64,000 nt of DNA from positions 496,001 to 560,000 of the forward strand of contig NZ_AP028068.1 of NCBI RefSeq assembly GCF_030297155.1, written 5' to 3'. A program made the translations under genes and the position numbers. The notes beneath the pieces are model-generated. The model was not told the origin of the DNA. It saw nothing but the letters and a program-made list of their open reading frames with translations, and did no database searches. Below are positions 8,383 to 33,109 of the stretch, piece after piece (within the stretch, counting starts at the first letter, position 1; each line of letters begins with the position of its first letter). The DNA is from Vibrio sp. FE10 (lineage in GTDB: Bacteria; Pseudomonadota; Gammaproteobacteria; Enterobacterales; Vibrionaceae).

Positions 8383-9285
8383 ATGAAAAACGAATTGCAT
8401 CGCATGCAAGTGTTCGCTCAAATTGTAGAATCGGGCTCCATAACGAAAGCGGCTGATAAGCTAGATCTATCAAAATCTGTCGTTAGCCATCACTTACAAG
8501 GGCTTGAGCAACACCTTGGTGCGAAATTACTCACTAGAACAACACGTCGCCAATCCTTAACCGACGCTGGACAACGTTTTTATCAAAGATGCTTAGAAAT
8601 GCGAAAACTAATGTCGCTTGCGGAAGAAGAAGTGCGCGAGTCCTGTTCTGATTTTGCAGGCACAATCACCATCACATCTCCACACACATTGATGACACAT
8701 CTTATTGGACCTGCAATGTGTGAGTTTATGAAAAGCCACCCTCGTATAGAGCCTCAACTATTGGCCAACGATATGCGCGTAGATCTTATTGATAAATACA
8801 TAGACCTGTCGGTCACCGTTGGAGAACTTCCTGATTCCACATCTCGAGCTATAAGGCTAGGAGACCTTCAACAAGTACTGTGCTGTCATCCTGATTATCT
8901 TACAAAGGTACAAATTCAGCTTCCAATCACATCAAATGACCTCTCAAAATATGACTACATTGCCAATCAATGGGAAGGTATCAACAGTCAAAGAAGCTTT
9001 GCTATCAATAAAGGGAAAATAAGTACCTATCAATTCAGAGCAAACAGAGTTGGAGATAGTGTGCCAACCATACGAATGATGGCTTTATCTGGGTTAGGAA
9101 TTGCGTGTCTTCCTAAACAAGCAATTGAAGTAGACCTCCAAAATGGTACATTAATTAATATACTGCCAGATGAAATAGAGCTTAAGGCTCCTTTCTATAT
9201 CGTACACAATTTTGGATTGCAAATGCCGGCCAGAATTCGGGCCTTCATTGACGATCTAAAACGATATGCCGAGTCTTACTCATAA
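8383..9285 (+). CDS. LysR-family transcriptional regulator
   Basis: This is a 300-residue classical LysR regulator. Its N-terminal winged helix reads MQVFAQIVESGSITKAADKLDLSKSVVSHHLQGLEQHLGAKLLTRTTR across about residues 8-56, followed by a linker helix and an inducer-binding domain to the C-terminus. It belongs to the subgroup (CrgA/AaeR-like) with the L-T-D-A-G-Q-R-F-Y motif. It faces the ABM-RidA operon across a 114-base gap and is the natural candidate regulator of that operon and of itself. The inducer is unknown. Confidence 0.92.
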   Translation: MKNELHRMQVFAQIVESGSITKAADKLDLSKSVVSHHLQGLEQHLGAKLLTRTTRRQSLTDAGQRFYQRCLEMRKLMSLAEEEVRESCSDFAGTITITSPHTLMTHLIGPAMCEFMKSHPRIEPQLLANDMRVDLIDKYIDLSVTVGELPDSTSRAIRLGDLQQVLCCHPDYLTKVQIQLPITSNDLSKYDYIANQWEGINSQRSFAINKGKISTYQFRANRVGDSVPTIRMMALSGLGIACLPKQAIEVDLQNGTLINILPDEIELKAPFYIVHNFGLQMPARIRAFIDDLKRYAESYS

Positions 9286-9537
9286 AAGTTACATCATCAG
9301 AAAACATCCATAAACAAACTCACAAATTAGACCTTACAAAGAATAATGCCTTTAACTTAATCTACTTTTATAGAAATAATTTATACAAATCAATTATATT
9401 AGAGATTTATTTTCCACAAATCATTTCAATTAGAGACAAAAAGACAAAATTTTTCTCCGACTACCTACTTATACTGTGCCACGTCATTAAGGCGCTACAA
9501 GCCTATGATTTAAAATAATTATTAATGAGTAGTCACC

Positions 9538-10455
9538 ATGAATTCGAAGTCGCTAACTATCTTGCTTTTTGTCTCTGTTTGCTTAATTTGGGGAACCACT
9601 TGGTTCGCTATGGAAGTGGCATTGCATTCTATCCCACCTATTTTTGCCACTGCATTGCGCTTTTTATTGGCTGCACCGTTGCTCGCGGTATTGGCGAAAG
9701 TGTTCAACCAACCTTTGCTTTTCCCAAAGGGTAAACGTCAATGGCTGCTTATTGTGGCACTGATGTATTTTGCTATTCCGTTCACTTTGATGATCTATGG
9801 AGAGCAATACATCTCTTCTGGTTTGGCGTCGATCATCTTCGCCAACATGCCGGTCGCTGTGATGCTGATGTCGGGTTTATTCTTAGGTCTGCGCTTAGCG
9901 AAGCATCAAATCTTCGGCTTGATCACTGCTGTTGTGAGCCTATGTTTAATCCTTGGCAACGAAATGCAAATGGGTGGCGATGACTACCTGATTGGCACGA
10001 TTTGTTTAGGCCTTGCTGTGGCGATTCATGCGGTTATGTATGTGTTGGTTCAAAAGCACTGCAAAGGAATCGAAGTACTGACTTACAACGCCGTACCGAG
10101 CTTAATTGCTTCTATATTCTTGTTCGCAGTTTCAGCGATGGGTGAAAGCGTTAACGTTGAATCCTTCACTTGGGATTCAATCTCAGCCGTGGTTTACCTT
10201 GGCTTTGTCGCGAGTGTTGGCGGCATTGTGGCTTACTTCAAATTAGGACAAGTTTCGACCCCTTTCCAAGCGTCTATCTGCTTCTTAATTTTCCCGGTAG
10301 TAGCACTGCTGATCTCTTGCTACATCAATGGTGAAGTGCTTTCTGAACAGTCATTGCTTATGATGATTCCTCTGCTTTGTGGCATCTTGCTGACCAAGGC
10401 ACCAAAAGGGATCTTTAAGCTGCGTTCTTCGTTAAAAACAGCGAGCAGCAACTAA
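9538..10455 (+). CDS. EamA/DMT-family transporter
   Basis: This is a 305-residue inner-membrane protein with ten predicted hydrophobic segments forming two EamA repeats. The first helix contains SVCLIWGTTWFAMEVAL, the typical DMT entry motif. It is distinct from the exporter at 597. Base composition of the 250 bases upstream (9286-9537) is very A+T rich, with no clear ribosome-binding site beyond GAG. A hairpin follows the stop. The gene is transcribed alone; the following AraC gene has its own leader. The substrate cannot be assigned. Confidence 0.88.
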   Translation: MNSKSLTILLFVSVCLIWGTTWFAMEVALHSIPPIFATALRFLLAAPLLAVLAKVFNQPLLFPKGKRQWLLIVALMYFAIPFTLMIYGEQYISSGLASIIFANMPVAVMLMSGLFLGLRLAKHQIFGLITAVVSLCLILGNEMQMGGDDYLIGTICLGLAVAIHAVMYVLVQKHCKGIEVLTYNAVPSLIASIFLFAVSAMGESVNVESFTWDSISAVVYLGFVASVGGIVAYFKLGQVSTPFQASICFLIFPVVALLISCYINGEVLSEQSLLMMIPLLCGILLTKAPKGIFKLRSSLKTASSN

Positions 10456-10467
10456 ACTCTATGAATC

Positions 10468-10502
10468 ACCCTAGAAGCTCGGAATGTGCTTCTAGGGTTC
10501 TA
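10468..10502 (+). terminator. Terminator after second EamA gene
   Basis: The 11-base stem ACCCTAGAAGC/GCTTCTAGGGT has a 9-base loop and is followed by a modest T-rich tail. Confidence 0.7.
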
Positions 10503-10693
10503 TTTAGCTATTCAAATCAACCTTCCACCTAACTCCTCTTTGCATACTCCTGTCTGTTTCACCGCATCCATTCTTTCACTCATTGATAATGGCAAGCGAA
10601 TGACTTAAAAGTCGCAATCGGCTACATTACAAATACCAATCATTGTCGGCTTTGGTCATAGCCTTCAGCGCCCTTCTCCAACAAAGGAATGCC

Positions 10694-11536
10694 ATGAGTA
10701 CTCCCATCAAACACATGCGCCTAATCAAAGGTCAGCCCTGCCGTGTGACGGAGTTGTCTAACAGCGACGATGCGTTCTTAGAACCACACAGACATGAGTA
10801 TTGGGAGTTGGTGTGGTGTGTGGATGATCTCGGTAGTCAGAGTATTGATTTCGTCGACTACGACAACAAAGTCGGGCGTATTTTTACCATTGCTCCCGGT
10901 CAAGTACATCGCTCAGAATTGGTGGGAGAAAATGCTCGTTTACTGGTATTTACTCCAGGGTTTGTCAAAACCAATCATCGCAACACACAACTGGTCGACA
11001 CCGTTTTTGCCATGCATCAAAGTCGCCCTCCCTATTTGGATTGCAGTGAGGAAGGCAACCGTTACCTGCTACCTATTTTCACCATGATCAAAGAAGAGTG
11101 TGAGCGAGTGGATAGCGACTGGGATTTGGTAGAATCACTAATGAATAGTTTTCTGCGCTACATATTACGTTTCGCCACCCAATCCTCATTGAAAGGTGAA
11201 GTGCGCGACAGCCGAGTCAACAAGGTTGTTGATTTGATTGAGCAACATTACGCCACGCACAAACAATGCGAATTTTATGCGCAAGCGCTGTCGATCACGA
11301 ACAAGCGCATCAACGAGATTGTCAAAGCGGAACGGGGTAAAACCGTTACTCAGTTAATCCATGATCGAACCATCTTAGAAGCGAACCGTGAATTGATCTT
11401 TTCTACCAAGACAATTAAAACCATCGCTTTTGAACTCGGCTTCGAAGACCCTGCCTATTTCAGTCGTTTTTATCGTGGCCAAATGAAAGAGTCACCCGCA
11501 GAGTTTCGAACTCGATGTGCAGATCGTGCAACATAA
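10694..11536 (+). CDS. AraC-family transcriptional regulator
   Basis: The N-terminal half is a cupin-like ligand domain (PHRHEYWELVW at about residues 34-44 fits the metal/ligand-binding H-x-H strand) and the C-terminal about 100 residues are the double helix-turn-helix. The second helix-turn-helix reads IAFELGFEDPAYFSRFYRGQMKESPAEFR, the AraC signature. An in-frame TTG at 10643 could extend the protein, but AAAGGA just before the ATG at 10694 makes that the better start (280 residues). It lies 86 bases upstream of a MATE exporter on the same strand with no terminator between, so regulator and target may share a transcript. Confidence 0.9.
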   Translation: MSTPIKHMRLIKGQPCRVTELSNSDDAFLEPHRHEYWELVWCVDDLGSQSIDFVDYDNKVGRIFTIAPGQVHRSELVGENARLLVFTPGFVKTNHRNTQLVDTVFAMHQSRPPYLDCSEEGNRYLLPIFTMIKEECERVDSDWDLVESLMNSFLRYILRFATQSSLKGEVRDSRVNKVVDLIEQHYATHKQCEFYAQALSITNKRINEIVKAERGKTVTQLIHDRTILEANRELIFSTKTIKTIAFELGFEDPAYFSRFYRGQMKESPAEFRTRCADRAT

Positions 11537-11622
11537 TGCGCAGATAATCCCTTTTTAGAATCCACTTAAGTTCGGATAATGCTCCCTCTTTATTTCATCC
11601 AATTTGTTGGGAGCTTTCTGGA

Positions 11623-12969
11623 ATGGGCATTAATCTCAAAACTGATCCGATCTCAAAATCCTTTTATCAATACCTTTGGCCCGCACTAACCGGCATGGTG
11701 ATCAAGTCTCTTTTTATCATGGGAGATGCTTGGTTCGTCGGACGCGGTGTTGGCCCTGATGGGCTTGGTGCTATCGCTTTAACCATCCCTGCTTTTTCAA
11801 TATTCACCGCCATTGCCATGATGGTGGGCATTGGTGGCGCAGCACTTATGTCCATCGAAGTCGGTAAAGGAAATACAACGTCGGGTCAAACTCTCTTTAG
11901 CCAATCAATGCTCAGTACCGCTGTGCTTAGCACCATTTCAGTCAGCATTGCCCTGTATTTTTTAGACGACATGATTGCGTTAATGGGCGCTTCTGGTTAC
12001 ATGGCTGAACTGACTCACGATTACCTGTCTGTGATGCTGCCATTCTTTGTGTTGTACTCGTTAGCTTGGGTCATGTCATGCTTTGTTCGTAACGATACCA
12101 ACCCAAAACTGGCGACTTACGCGATGTCGATAGGTGCTGTGGTTAACCTAGTTTTGGACTACTTCTTCGTCTTAGAATTTGGCTGGGGTATGAAAGGCGC
12201 GGCCTACGGTACAGCAATTGCTCAAGGTGTTATCGCTTGTATTCTATTAAGCCACTTTGTACGTAGACAAGGCACCTTGGAAATGAGCTTAAAAGGGATT
12301 GGTTTGGGAAAACTGCCAAGCATCCTAAAAATAGGTACGCCGACATTCTTCATTGAAGTAACTGCAGCGATGACCATCTTATTGTTCAACTACGTGTTGC
12401 TGCATCAGTTTGGTGAGAATCATATTATCGCCTATGGCTTAACGGCAAACATCGGGGTATTCGCCCTGTTTGTGATGGTCGGAATCGCTCAAGCCTGCCA
12501 ACCAATCATCAGCTTTAATCATGGAGCCAACCAACCAAACCGAATCGAAGCGATTTTCCGCTTAGGTTTAAAAAGTGCAATTGGTAGCGGCTTGGTGTTT
12601 ATGGTTCTGGTGTACCTGTTTGCTCCACAAATCGCAGCCCTCTATTTGGGTGATTCAAGCGATTTAATTGGACTGTCATCAACCGCATTGACGTTCTTCT
12701 TCTTTGCTGTGCCGCTGATGGGCATAAACTTAGTGATCGCCAACCTGTTTCAGGCAACGGCCAAACCTAAACAAGCAACACTGATATCTCTTGGACGCGG
12801 CTTTGTGTTCGTCGCCTTGGGCATCATGATTTTGCCAAAGCTATTCCCAGAACAAGGCATTTGGGCGAGCATCCTGTTCGCGGAAACCGTAACAGCCATA
12901 TTCAGCCTGAGTATGTTACGCAGCTACAAGAAGCGCTTTTCTGACTCATTAGAAAAACAGGCTGCATAG
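11623..12969 (+). CDS. MATE-family efflux transporter
   Basis: This is a 448-residue, twelve-helix multidrug and toxic compound extrusion protein of the inner membrane. The N-terminal helix region PALTGMVIKSLFIMGDAWFVGRGVG and the internal repeat near residue 235 (KLPSILKIGTPTFFIEVTAAMT) mark the two six-helix halves of MATE proteins. Length is in the family's usual range (440-460). Transport is driven by sodium or protons; substrates are typically cationic drugs. It follows the AraC gene closely and ends at a strong bidirectional hairpin that separates it from rtxA. Confidence 0.92.
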   Translation: MGINLKTDPISKSFYQYLWPALTGMVIKSLFIMGDAWFVGRGVGPDGLGAIALTIPAFSIFTAIAMMVGIGGAALMSIEVGKGNTTSGQTLFSQSMLSTAVLSTISVSIALYFLDDMIALMGASGYMAELTHDYLSVMLPFFVLYSLAWVMSCFVRNDTNPKLATYAMSIGAVVNLVLDYFFVLEFGWGMKGAAYGTAIAQGVIACILLSHFVRRQGTLEMSLKGIGLGKLPSILKIGTPTFFIEVTAAMTILLFNYVLLHQFGENHIIAYGLTANIGVFALFVMVGIAQACQPIISFNHGANQPNRIEAIFRLGLKSAIGSGLVFMVLVYLFAPQIAALYLGDSSDLIGLSSTALTFFFFAVPLMGINLVIANLFQATAKPKQATLISLGRGFVFVALGIMILPKLFPEQGIWASILFAETVTAIFSLSMLRSYKKRFSDSLEKQAA

Positions 12970-13020
12970 GAAGTCATCCGTTTAGAACGCCACGCCTTTG
13001 ACTACCAAATAGCACATACA

Positions 13021-13052
13021 AAAAAGCTCCAATATCACTATTGGAGCTTTTT
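13021..13052. terminator. Bidirectional terminator between MATE gene and rtxA
   Basis: The 14-base perfect stem AAAAAGCTCCAATA/TATTGGAGCTTTTT has a TCAC loop and T-runs on both strands. It lies 69 bases past the rtxA stop on the minus strand. Confidence 0.9.
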
Positions 13053-13120
13053 GTTTACCTCATCTTCCGCAGTTAACAAGAAGACGGCCTACATCATTAT
13101 CAAATAATATAGTTTATTAG

Positions 13121-28435
<15,315 letters not shown>

Positions 28436-28456
28436 AAAAAAAACTCTAAATTTGGG

Positions 28457-28918
28457 TTAAATAGAAAACCACTGTACTTTTCTGATACAGCGATCATTTT
28501 GAACATCGACCTTGCCGCGGACAGTGCAAACTTTCTGCCCCTTCCACGGAAGGAATACACGGCGTCGAAGGTCATTTACGACCTCTCGACCATGCCCGAA
28601 TGGCGCTATCATCTCTGGAATATAAATATGCTGACCGGACCGCCAGTCAGATAAAGAGATTTCTCGATCCCCTGATAGCAGTGCATCTCGACTCTGCTCA
28701 GACAAAAACGCCCAATTACAAAATGCAATTGGGCGACCTTGTTCATCTTCGTAATAGCAAAACTGGTTTAGCTCAAACGCCGGCATAATGCGCTGCTGCC
28801 ATTCAGCAACAACGTATCTGCTGTGGAGAGGAGAATGCTGACTTAACAACATCACCCCACCAATTAAATTTTTAATTTGAGCTAAGGTAAGATTTGCTGA
28901 TTGATGTGTAATAGACAT
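28457..28918 (-). CDS. rtxC: RTX toxin-activating lysine acyltransferase RtxC
   Basis: The protein has 153 residues, the size of HlyC-type toxin acyltransferases. The catalytic His32 lies in the HSPLHSRY segment, matching S-P-L-H in HlyC. The later IPEMIAPFGHG matches the HlyC D-W-I-A-P-F-G segment, with Glu at the Asp position. It transfers a fatty acyl chain from acyl carrier protein to lysines of RTX toxins in the cytoplasm. RtxC is dispensable for some MARTX activities in V. cholerae, so its need here is unknown. It lies 21 bases upstream of rtxA and 26 downstream of rtxH, clearly one operon. Confidence 0.93.
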   Translation of the reverse strand: MSITHQSANLTLAQIKNLIGGVMLLSQHSPLHSRYVVAEWQQRIMPAFELNQFCYYEDEQGRPIAFCNWAFLSEQSRDALLSGDREISLSDWRSGQHIYIPEMIAPFGHGREVVNDLRRRVFLPWKGQKVCTVRGKVDVQNDRCIRKVQWFSI

Positions 28919-28944
28919 AGGCTCTATATCACCGAATACAGCTA

Positions 28945-29289
28945 TTATTTAGCTTTAGAAGCTCTCTTCTTTGGCGCAGGTTTTTCTTCTGTCTGCACTT
29001 CTTCAGTCTGCTCAACATTAGGCTCGTCTGAAGGTAAAAAACCTGCTGCAACTAGCTTGTCAAATTCTGCCGACATACGAGGATCTTCGAGCATATTTTT
29101 AACCATTGAGACCATATACATAAAACCAGAAGCTGGCATATGAACGACTTGTTTAAGTTCGAGGTCACCATCATTTTCAGCCATTACGCCGCTAGCCATA
29201 TTGTTTTGATCTTGACCTACGAAATAAAGAGAGAAAACACCTTTATTGTAATTAACACTAGATACTGTTTGAACAAACTTTTCTGTCAT
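28945..29289 (-). CDS. rtxH: RtxH, conserved protein of the rtxHCA operon
   Basis: This 114-residue soluble protein is first in the rtxHCA operon, the position and size of the conserved hypothetical gene found there in V. cholerae and V. vulnificus. No catalytic motif is visible. The C-terminal third is an acidic then basic tail ending EEKPAPKKRASKAK. Its function is unknown, and its constant place beside rtxC and rtxA suggests a role in toxin production. Start ATG at 29289 has a short leader with a weak AGG site and a perfect -10 hexamer 17 bases upstream. Confidence 0.88.
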   Translation of the reverse strand: MTEKFVQTVSSVNYNKGVFSLYFVGQDQNNMASGVMAENDGDLELKQVVHMPASGFMYMVSMVKNMLEDPRMSAEFDKLVAAGFLPSDEPNVEQTEEVQTEEKPAPKKRASKAK

Positions 29290-29643
29290 AAATTAAACCT
29301 GATTAATTATACACAACGGCTCGATTAGCCTTAAAACAACTATTATTAAAATAGACAAAAACACCAAGTAATTATTAATGATATTTTATAAATTAATTTT
29401 ACACTCCAAAAAAACTTGAATCAACTTACTTTTATTTTTGTTTTAGAGTATATATTCTATTAATTTAACAACTAAAACCGCCCGTTATCACAATGAAAAA
29501 AAATAAACAATGCACTTTCTTTGAGGAATATTGCATGTTTTTTGTTGTGGTTATTAGAAATATAAATTTGAAGAGTTACGTACGTGCTGATACTATGCCG
29601 CCCTTTTTTAAACACCATAAAAATCAGCAACGAAGCTTGAATA
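29290..29643. promoter_or_regulatory. Divergent rtxHCA / rtxBDE control region
   Basis: These 354 bases without a gene are strongly A+T rich, much more so than the flanking genes. On the minus strand a perfect TATAAT (29306-29311) sits just upstream of rtxH, with a poor -35. On the plus strand TTGAAG (29568-29573), a 17-base spacer and TACTAT (29591-29596) form a plausible promoter for rtxB. In V. vulnificus this region is silenced by H-NS and relieved by HlyU. That regulation is assumed here from composition and locus, not seen as a defined site. Confidence 0.5.
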
Positions 29644-31749
29644 ATGACACAAAATGAAGTTCTAACCCTGAAGTGTATAAACCTCTACTTAAGTATTTTA
29701 GGCGTAAAAGAAGACATAACGAATATAAAAAACACAACTAAAGAATCAAACAACTTCAACGATGAATTAAAGAAAATACAAACAAACAACAAAGTTAATG
29801 TTGTAATTAAACGTTCAAAAACAAAAAATATTAACAATATAACAACACCTGTTATTCTATTTGATGCTCAAGGCTTACCATTTATTTTAGCTAAAGCTAA
29901 TAAAGAATCTTGTTTAATACAAAACCCTAATAAAGAATCTCCTGAAGTTATTCCCTATGATAAAATAAACTCGATATGGAACAAAAGTTGGCTTGAAATA
30001 AAACAACCTCAATCACGTTTTGATATCACCTGGTTCATTCCTGAGTTTTTGCAACACAAAAGAATACTCGGGGAAATTTTTTTGTTTTCTTTTGTATTGC
30101 AAATACTCGCCTTAATCTCACCGCTATTTTTTCAGGTTGTGATGGATAAAGTGCTTGTACATCAAGCTTGGTCAACCCTTGACGTGCTTGTGATAGGGCT
30201 TGTGATCACTGGTATTGTAGAGGTTATACTTCGTGGCTTGCGCGAATATCAATATGCACACACAGCCAATAGGATTGACATTCAATTAGGGCTTAAGTTG
30301 GTAAAACACTTGTTTGGCCTTCCTCTAATGTTCTTCAAAACACGCCAAGTAGGAGCTATCGTAACTCGCGTGCGTGAGCTTGATACAGTACGAGAATTCT
30401 TAACAGGCTCGATGTTTACTTTAACGGTCGAGTTCTTGTTCATGTTTGTCTTTCTCTACGTAATGAGTTTACTTTCACCTCCCCTCACATGGCTATTTAT
30501 TGCAACCATCCCTCTTTATGTATTTCTCGCTTGGTGGCTAACACCTCGAATGCAAGCTGCGGTAGAAGAGCAATTTACGCACGCCGCTACAAATACCTCT
30601 TTTCTCACAGAGACAGTGGCTGGCAGCGAAACTCTAAAAAGCTTAGCCGTAGAGCCTCGTTTTGTTCGCCGTTGGGACGATCAAACGGAAAAAATGGTCT
30701 CTACTGGGTACGTGGTTCAGCAACTCAACAACCGATCCAACCATGTCGTTCAACTCATCCAAAAAGTAACAAGTGTAGGAGTTCTGTGGTTAGGGGCAAC
30801 AGAAGTACTGTCATTGGAAATGACTATCGGCCAACTGATCGCTTTTAATATGATGACAAACCATATAGCCCAACCTTTATCACGCATGGTTGAGTTATGG
30901 GGGCAATTTATTCAAACGCGCGTGGCACTAGAAAAATTGGGAGACATGCTCAATTTACCTGTGGAGCAACACACAGGGAACGATACGATTGCATTACAAG
31001 GCGCGATTTCATTCAAAAACATCCTATTTCGTTACCAACCAGATATCCCACCGACCCTTAAAAACTTGTCCCTAGATATCCAAGCAGGTGAAACATTAGG
31101 CGTTGTGGGAACATCAGGTTCAGGGAAAAGTACTCTAGCTCGATTACTGCTACGACTCTACAGCCCTGAAAAAGGGTTAATAACGGTTGATAACACACCA
31201 CTGAATCAAATTAGCATCCAGCAACTGCGCCAACAAATCGGCATAGTTCTGCAAGAAAACTACCTATTTAACAACAGTGTTTGTGAAAATATTGCCCAAT
31301 CGAAACCTGAAGCTAGCTTAGAAGAGGTTATCGAAGCGGCGAAACTTTCTGGAGCTCACGAATTTATCATGAAGCTCCCAATCGGCTATGACACGATCTT
31401 AGCCGAAGGTGGGCAGTCCCTTTCTGGCGGGCAGAGACAACGCCTGGCGATTGCGCGAACTCTACTTTCAGACCCCAAAATTATGATCCTGGATGAAGCC
31501 ACGAGCGCACTAGATGACGAATCACAAGCGTTGATTCAATCCAATATGGCAAATATCGCGAAGGGTCGTACGGTCATCACTATCGCTCACCGGTTATCCA
31601 CCGTACGAGATTGCGACCGAATTATCGTTCTACACCAAGGTAATATCGTCGAGCAAGGTAGCCACCAGCAGTTAATCACATTGGGCAAACAGTACAAACA
31701 ATTGTGGCAACTTCAGCAAGAGCTCAAACAAGAGGATTCAAACGCATGA
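29644..31749 (+). CDS. rtxB: Type I secretion ABC transporter RtxB
   Basis: This 701-residue inner-membrane ABC exporter has three parts: an N-terminal C39-peptidase-like domain (1-130), a membrane domain of six helices (about 150-440) and the ATPase (about 465-700). Walker A is GTSGSGKSTLARL (about 489), the signature is LSGGQRQRLAIAR (about 592) and Walker B is IMILDEATSALD. The peptidase-like domain has no catalytic Cys or His, as expected for the substrate-binding form used for RTX toxins. With RtxE it forms the heterodimeric ATPase that drives MARTX export. The first 350 bases are far richer in A+T than the rest of the gene. Confidence 0.95.
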   Translation: MTQNEVLTLKCINLYLSILGVKEDITNIKNTTKESNNFNDELKKIQTNNKVNVVIKRSKTKNINNITTPVILFDAQGLPFILAKANKESCLIQNPNKESPEVIPYDKINSIWNKSWLEIKQPQSRFDITWFIPEFLQHKRILGEIFLFSFVLQILALISPLFFQVVMDKVLVHQAWSTLDVLVIGLVITGIVEVILRGLREYQYAHTANRIDIQLGLKLVKHLFGLPLMFFKTRQVGAIVTRVRELDTVREFLTGSMFTLTVEFLFMFVFLYVMSLLSPPLTWLFIATIPLYVFLAWWLTPRMQAAVEEQFTHAATNTSFLTETVAGSETLKSLAVEPRFVRRWDDQTEKMVSTGYVVQQLNNRSNHVVQLIQKVTSVGVLWLGATEVLSLEMTIGQLIAFNMMTNHIAQPLSRMVELWGQFIQTRVALEKLGDMLNLPVEQHTGNDTIALQGAISFKNILFRYQPDIPPTLKNLSLDIQAGETLGVVGTSGSGKSTLARLLLRLYSPEKGLITVDNTPLNQISIQQLRQQIGIVLQENYLFNNSVCENIAQSKPEASLEEVIEAAKLSGAHEFIMKLPIGYDTILAEGGQSLSGGQRQRLAIARTLLSDPKIMILDEATSALDDESQALIQSNMANIAKGRTVITIAHRLSTVRDCDRIIVLHQGNIVEQGSHQQLITLGKQYKQLWQLQQELKQEDSNA

Positions 31750-33107
31750 AAAGTGTCATCAAGCGATTCTTGGCCAAATTTCAAATAAACCAAGCGACTG
31801 AGAAGCATTACGAGTTTTTGCCTGCGCACCTCGCCCTATCACAACGCCCTCCTTCACCATTTGCTCGAATAACGGCCATCACTCTCAGCTTGGGAGTCAT
31901 TGCTGTATTAATTTGGGCGTATTGGGGGAAATTAGATATACAAGCGACAGCTACCGGGCGTTTCGTTGTATCTGGCCGATCACAAGTGATTCAATCTTAT
32001 GAACAAAGCCGAGTTCTCTCTATTCACGTCAAAGATGGGCAGCGAGTGACAGAAGGTGCGCCGCTTCTTACTCTTGATACCTTAGGCATCAATCAAGACA
32101 TTACCCGTTTAATCACTCAGTCTGAATTTCAGACTAACGACCTAATTCGATACCAATCTTTAAATAGTGGCCTACCACTATCTAAGAACCTATTATTTTC
32201 AGCCTTACCACTCGAACAACAAGCGTTGATCAATGAAAACTTCTTGAGTGAGAAACGTGAATATGAGTCGACCCTTGCAAGTATCAAAGCAGAAATGCAG
32301 GTCAACAAAACATCACAAGCGGCTCGTCAAAGTGACATCAACGCATTAATCCAGTTAACCGAAAATATTAGTCAGAGACTTGCGGCACGAAAAACGTTGA
32401 ATCAAATAAAAGTCATTGGACACGTAGAGTATCTAGAGCAAGAAAAAGAGCTGCTGGAAGTTAAGCGCCAAGTGTCGCAACAACGAGCTGAATTAGAGGT
32501 TCTAAAGTCGCAATATCATAGTCTTGAAGAAAGGCTGACGGGGTTCAAAGCACAAAAACACAGAGAATGGCTCGAAAAAAGAAAACAAGCGAAATTGCAA
32601 CTAGGGGGTTTAGCTCAGGAGTTGTCTAAAGTTCGTGAGCGTGAACAGTTAGAAATCATCCGTTCCCCTGTCGATGGTACGGTTCAGCAACTCAGTATTT
32701 ACACGCTAGGAGCAGTACTTCAACCAGCACAAAATTTGATGATTATTGTCCCTGAAAATGCAGTACAGCAGGCGGAAATACAAATTCTCAACAAAGACGT
32801 AGGTTTTGTTTACCCTGGACAGTCAGTGACAGTAAAAGTAGATGCATTTCCATACACTCGTTACGGTACTATCGAAGCAGAGCTATTGAGCATTTCTCGT
32901 GATTCTACTACAGACGAACGCTTGGGACTCGTTTTCCCAGCCCAAGTTAAGTTAATGAATAACAACATCTTAATCAACGGTAAAAGCATTGAATTGACAC
33001 CGGGCATGTCTGTAGTTGCGGAAATAAAAACAGATAAACGTCGTGTTATCGACTATCTACTGAGCCCAATACGCGAATACCAAGCAGAATCGCTAAGAGA
33101 GAGATAA
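31746..33107 (+). CDS. rtxD: Type I secretion membrane fusion protein RtxD
   Basis: This HlyD-family periplasmic adaptor has 453 residues from the ATG at 31746, which overlaps the rtxB stop as ATGA. One transmembrane helix lies near residues 40-60 (ITLSLGVIAVLIWAYWG). A lipoyl/beta-barrel region precedes and follows a long coiled coil (about 150-310, rich in E, Q, K and R). The C-terminal part holds RSPVDGTVQQLSIYTLGAVLQPAQ, the adaptor-domain signature. RtxD links the RtxB/RtxE ATPases to a TolC outer-membrane channel, which is not encoded in this window and is usually elsewhere. Confidence 0.94.
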   Translation: MKSVIKRFLAKFQINQATEKHYEFLPAHLALSQRPPSPFARITAITLSLGVIAVLIWAYWGKLDIQATATGRFVVSGRSQVIQSYEQSRVLSIHVKDGQRVTEGAPLLTLDTLGINQDITRLITQSEFQTNDLIRYQSLNSGLPLSKNLLFSALPLEQQALINENFLSEKREYESTLASIKAEMQVNKTSQAARQSDINALIQLTENISQRLAARKTLNQIKVIGHVEYLEQEKELLEVKRQVSQQRAELEVLKSQYHSLEERLTGFKAQKHREWLEKRKQAKLQLGGLAQELSKVREREQLEIIRSPVDGTVQQLSIYTLGAVLQPAQNLMIIVPENAVQQAEIQILNKDVGFVYPGQSVTVKVDAFPYTRYGTIEAELLSISRDSTTDERLGLVFPAQVKLMNNNILINGKSIELTPGMSVVAEIKTDKRRVIDYLLSPIREYQAESLRER

Positions 33108-33109
33108 GT

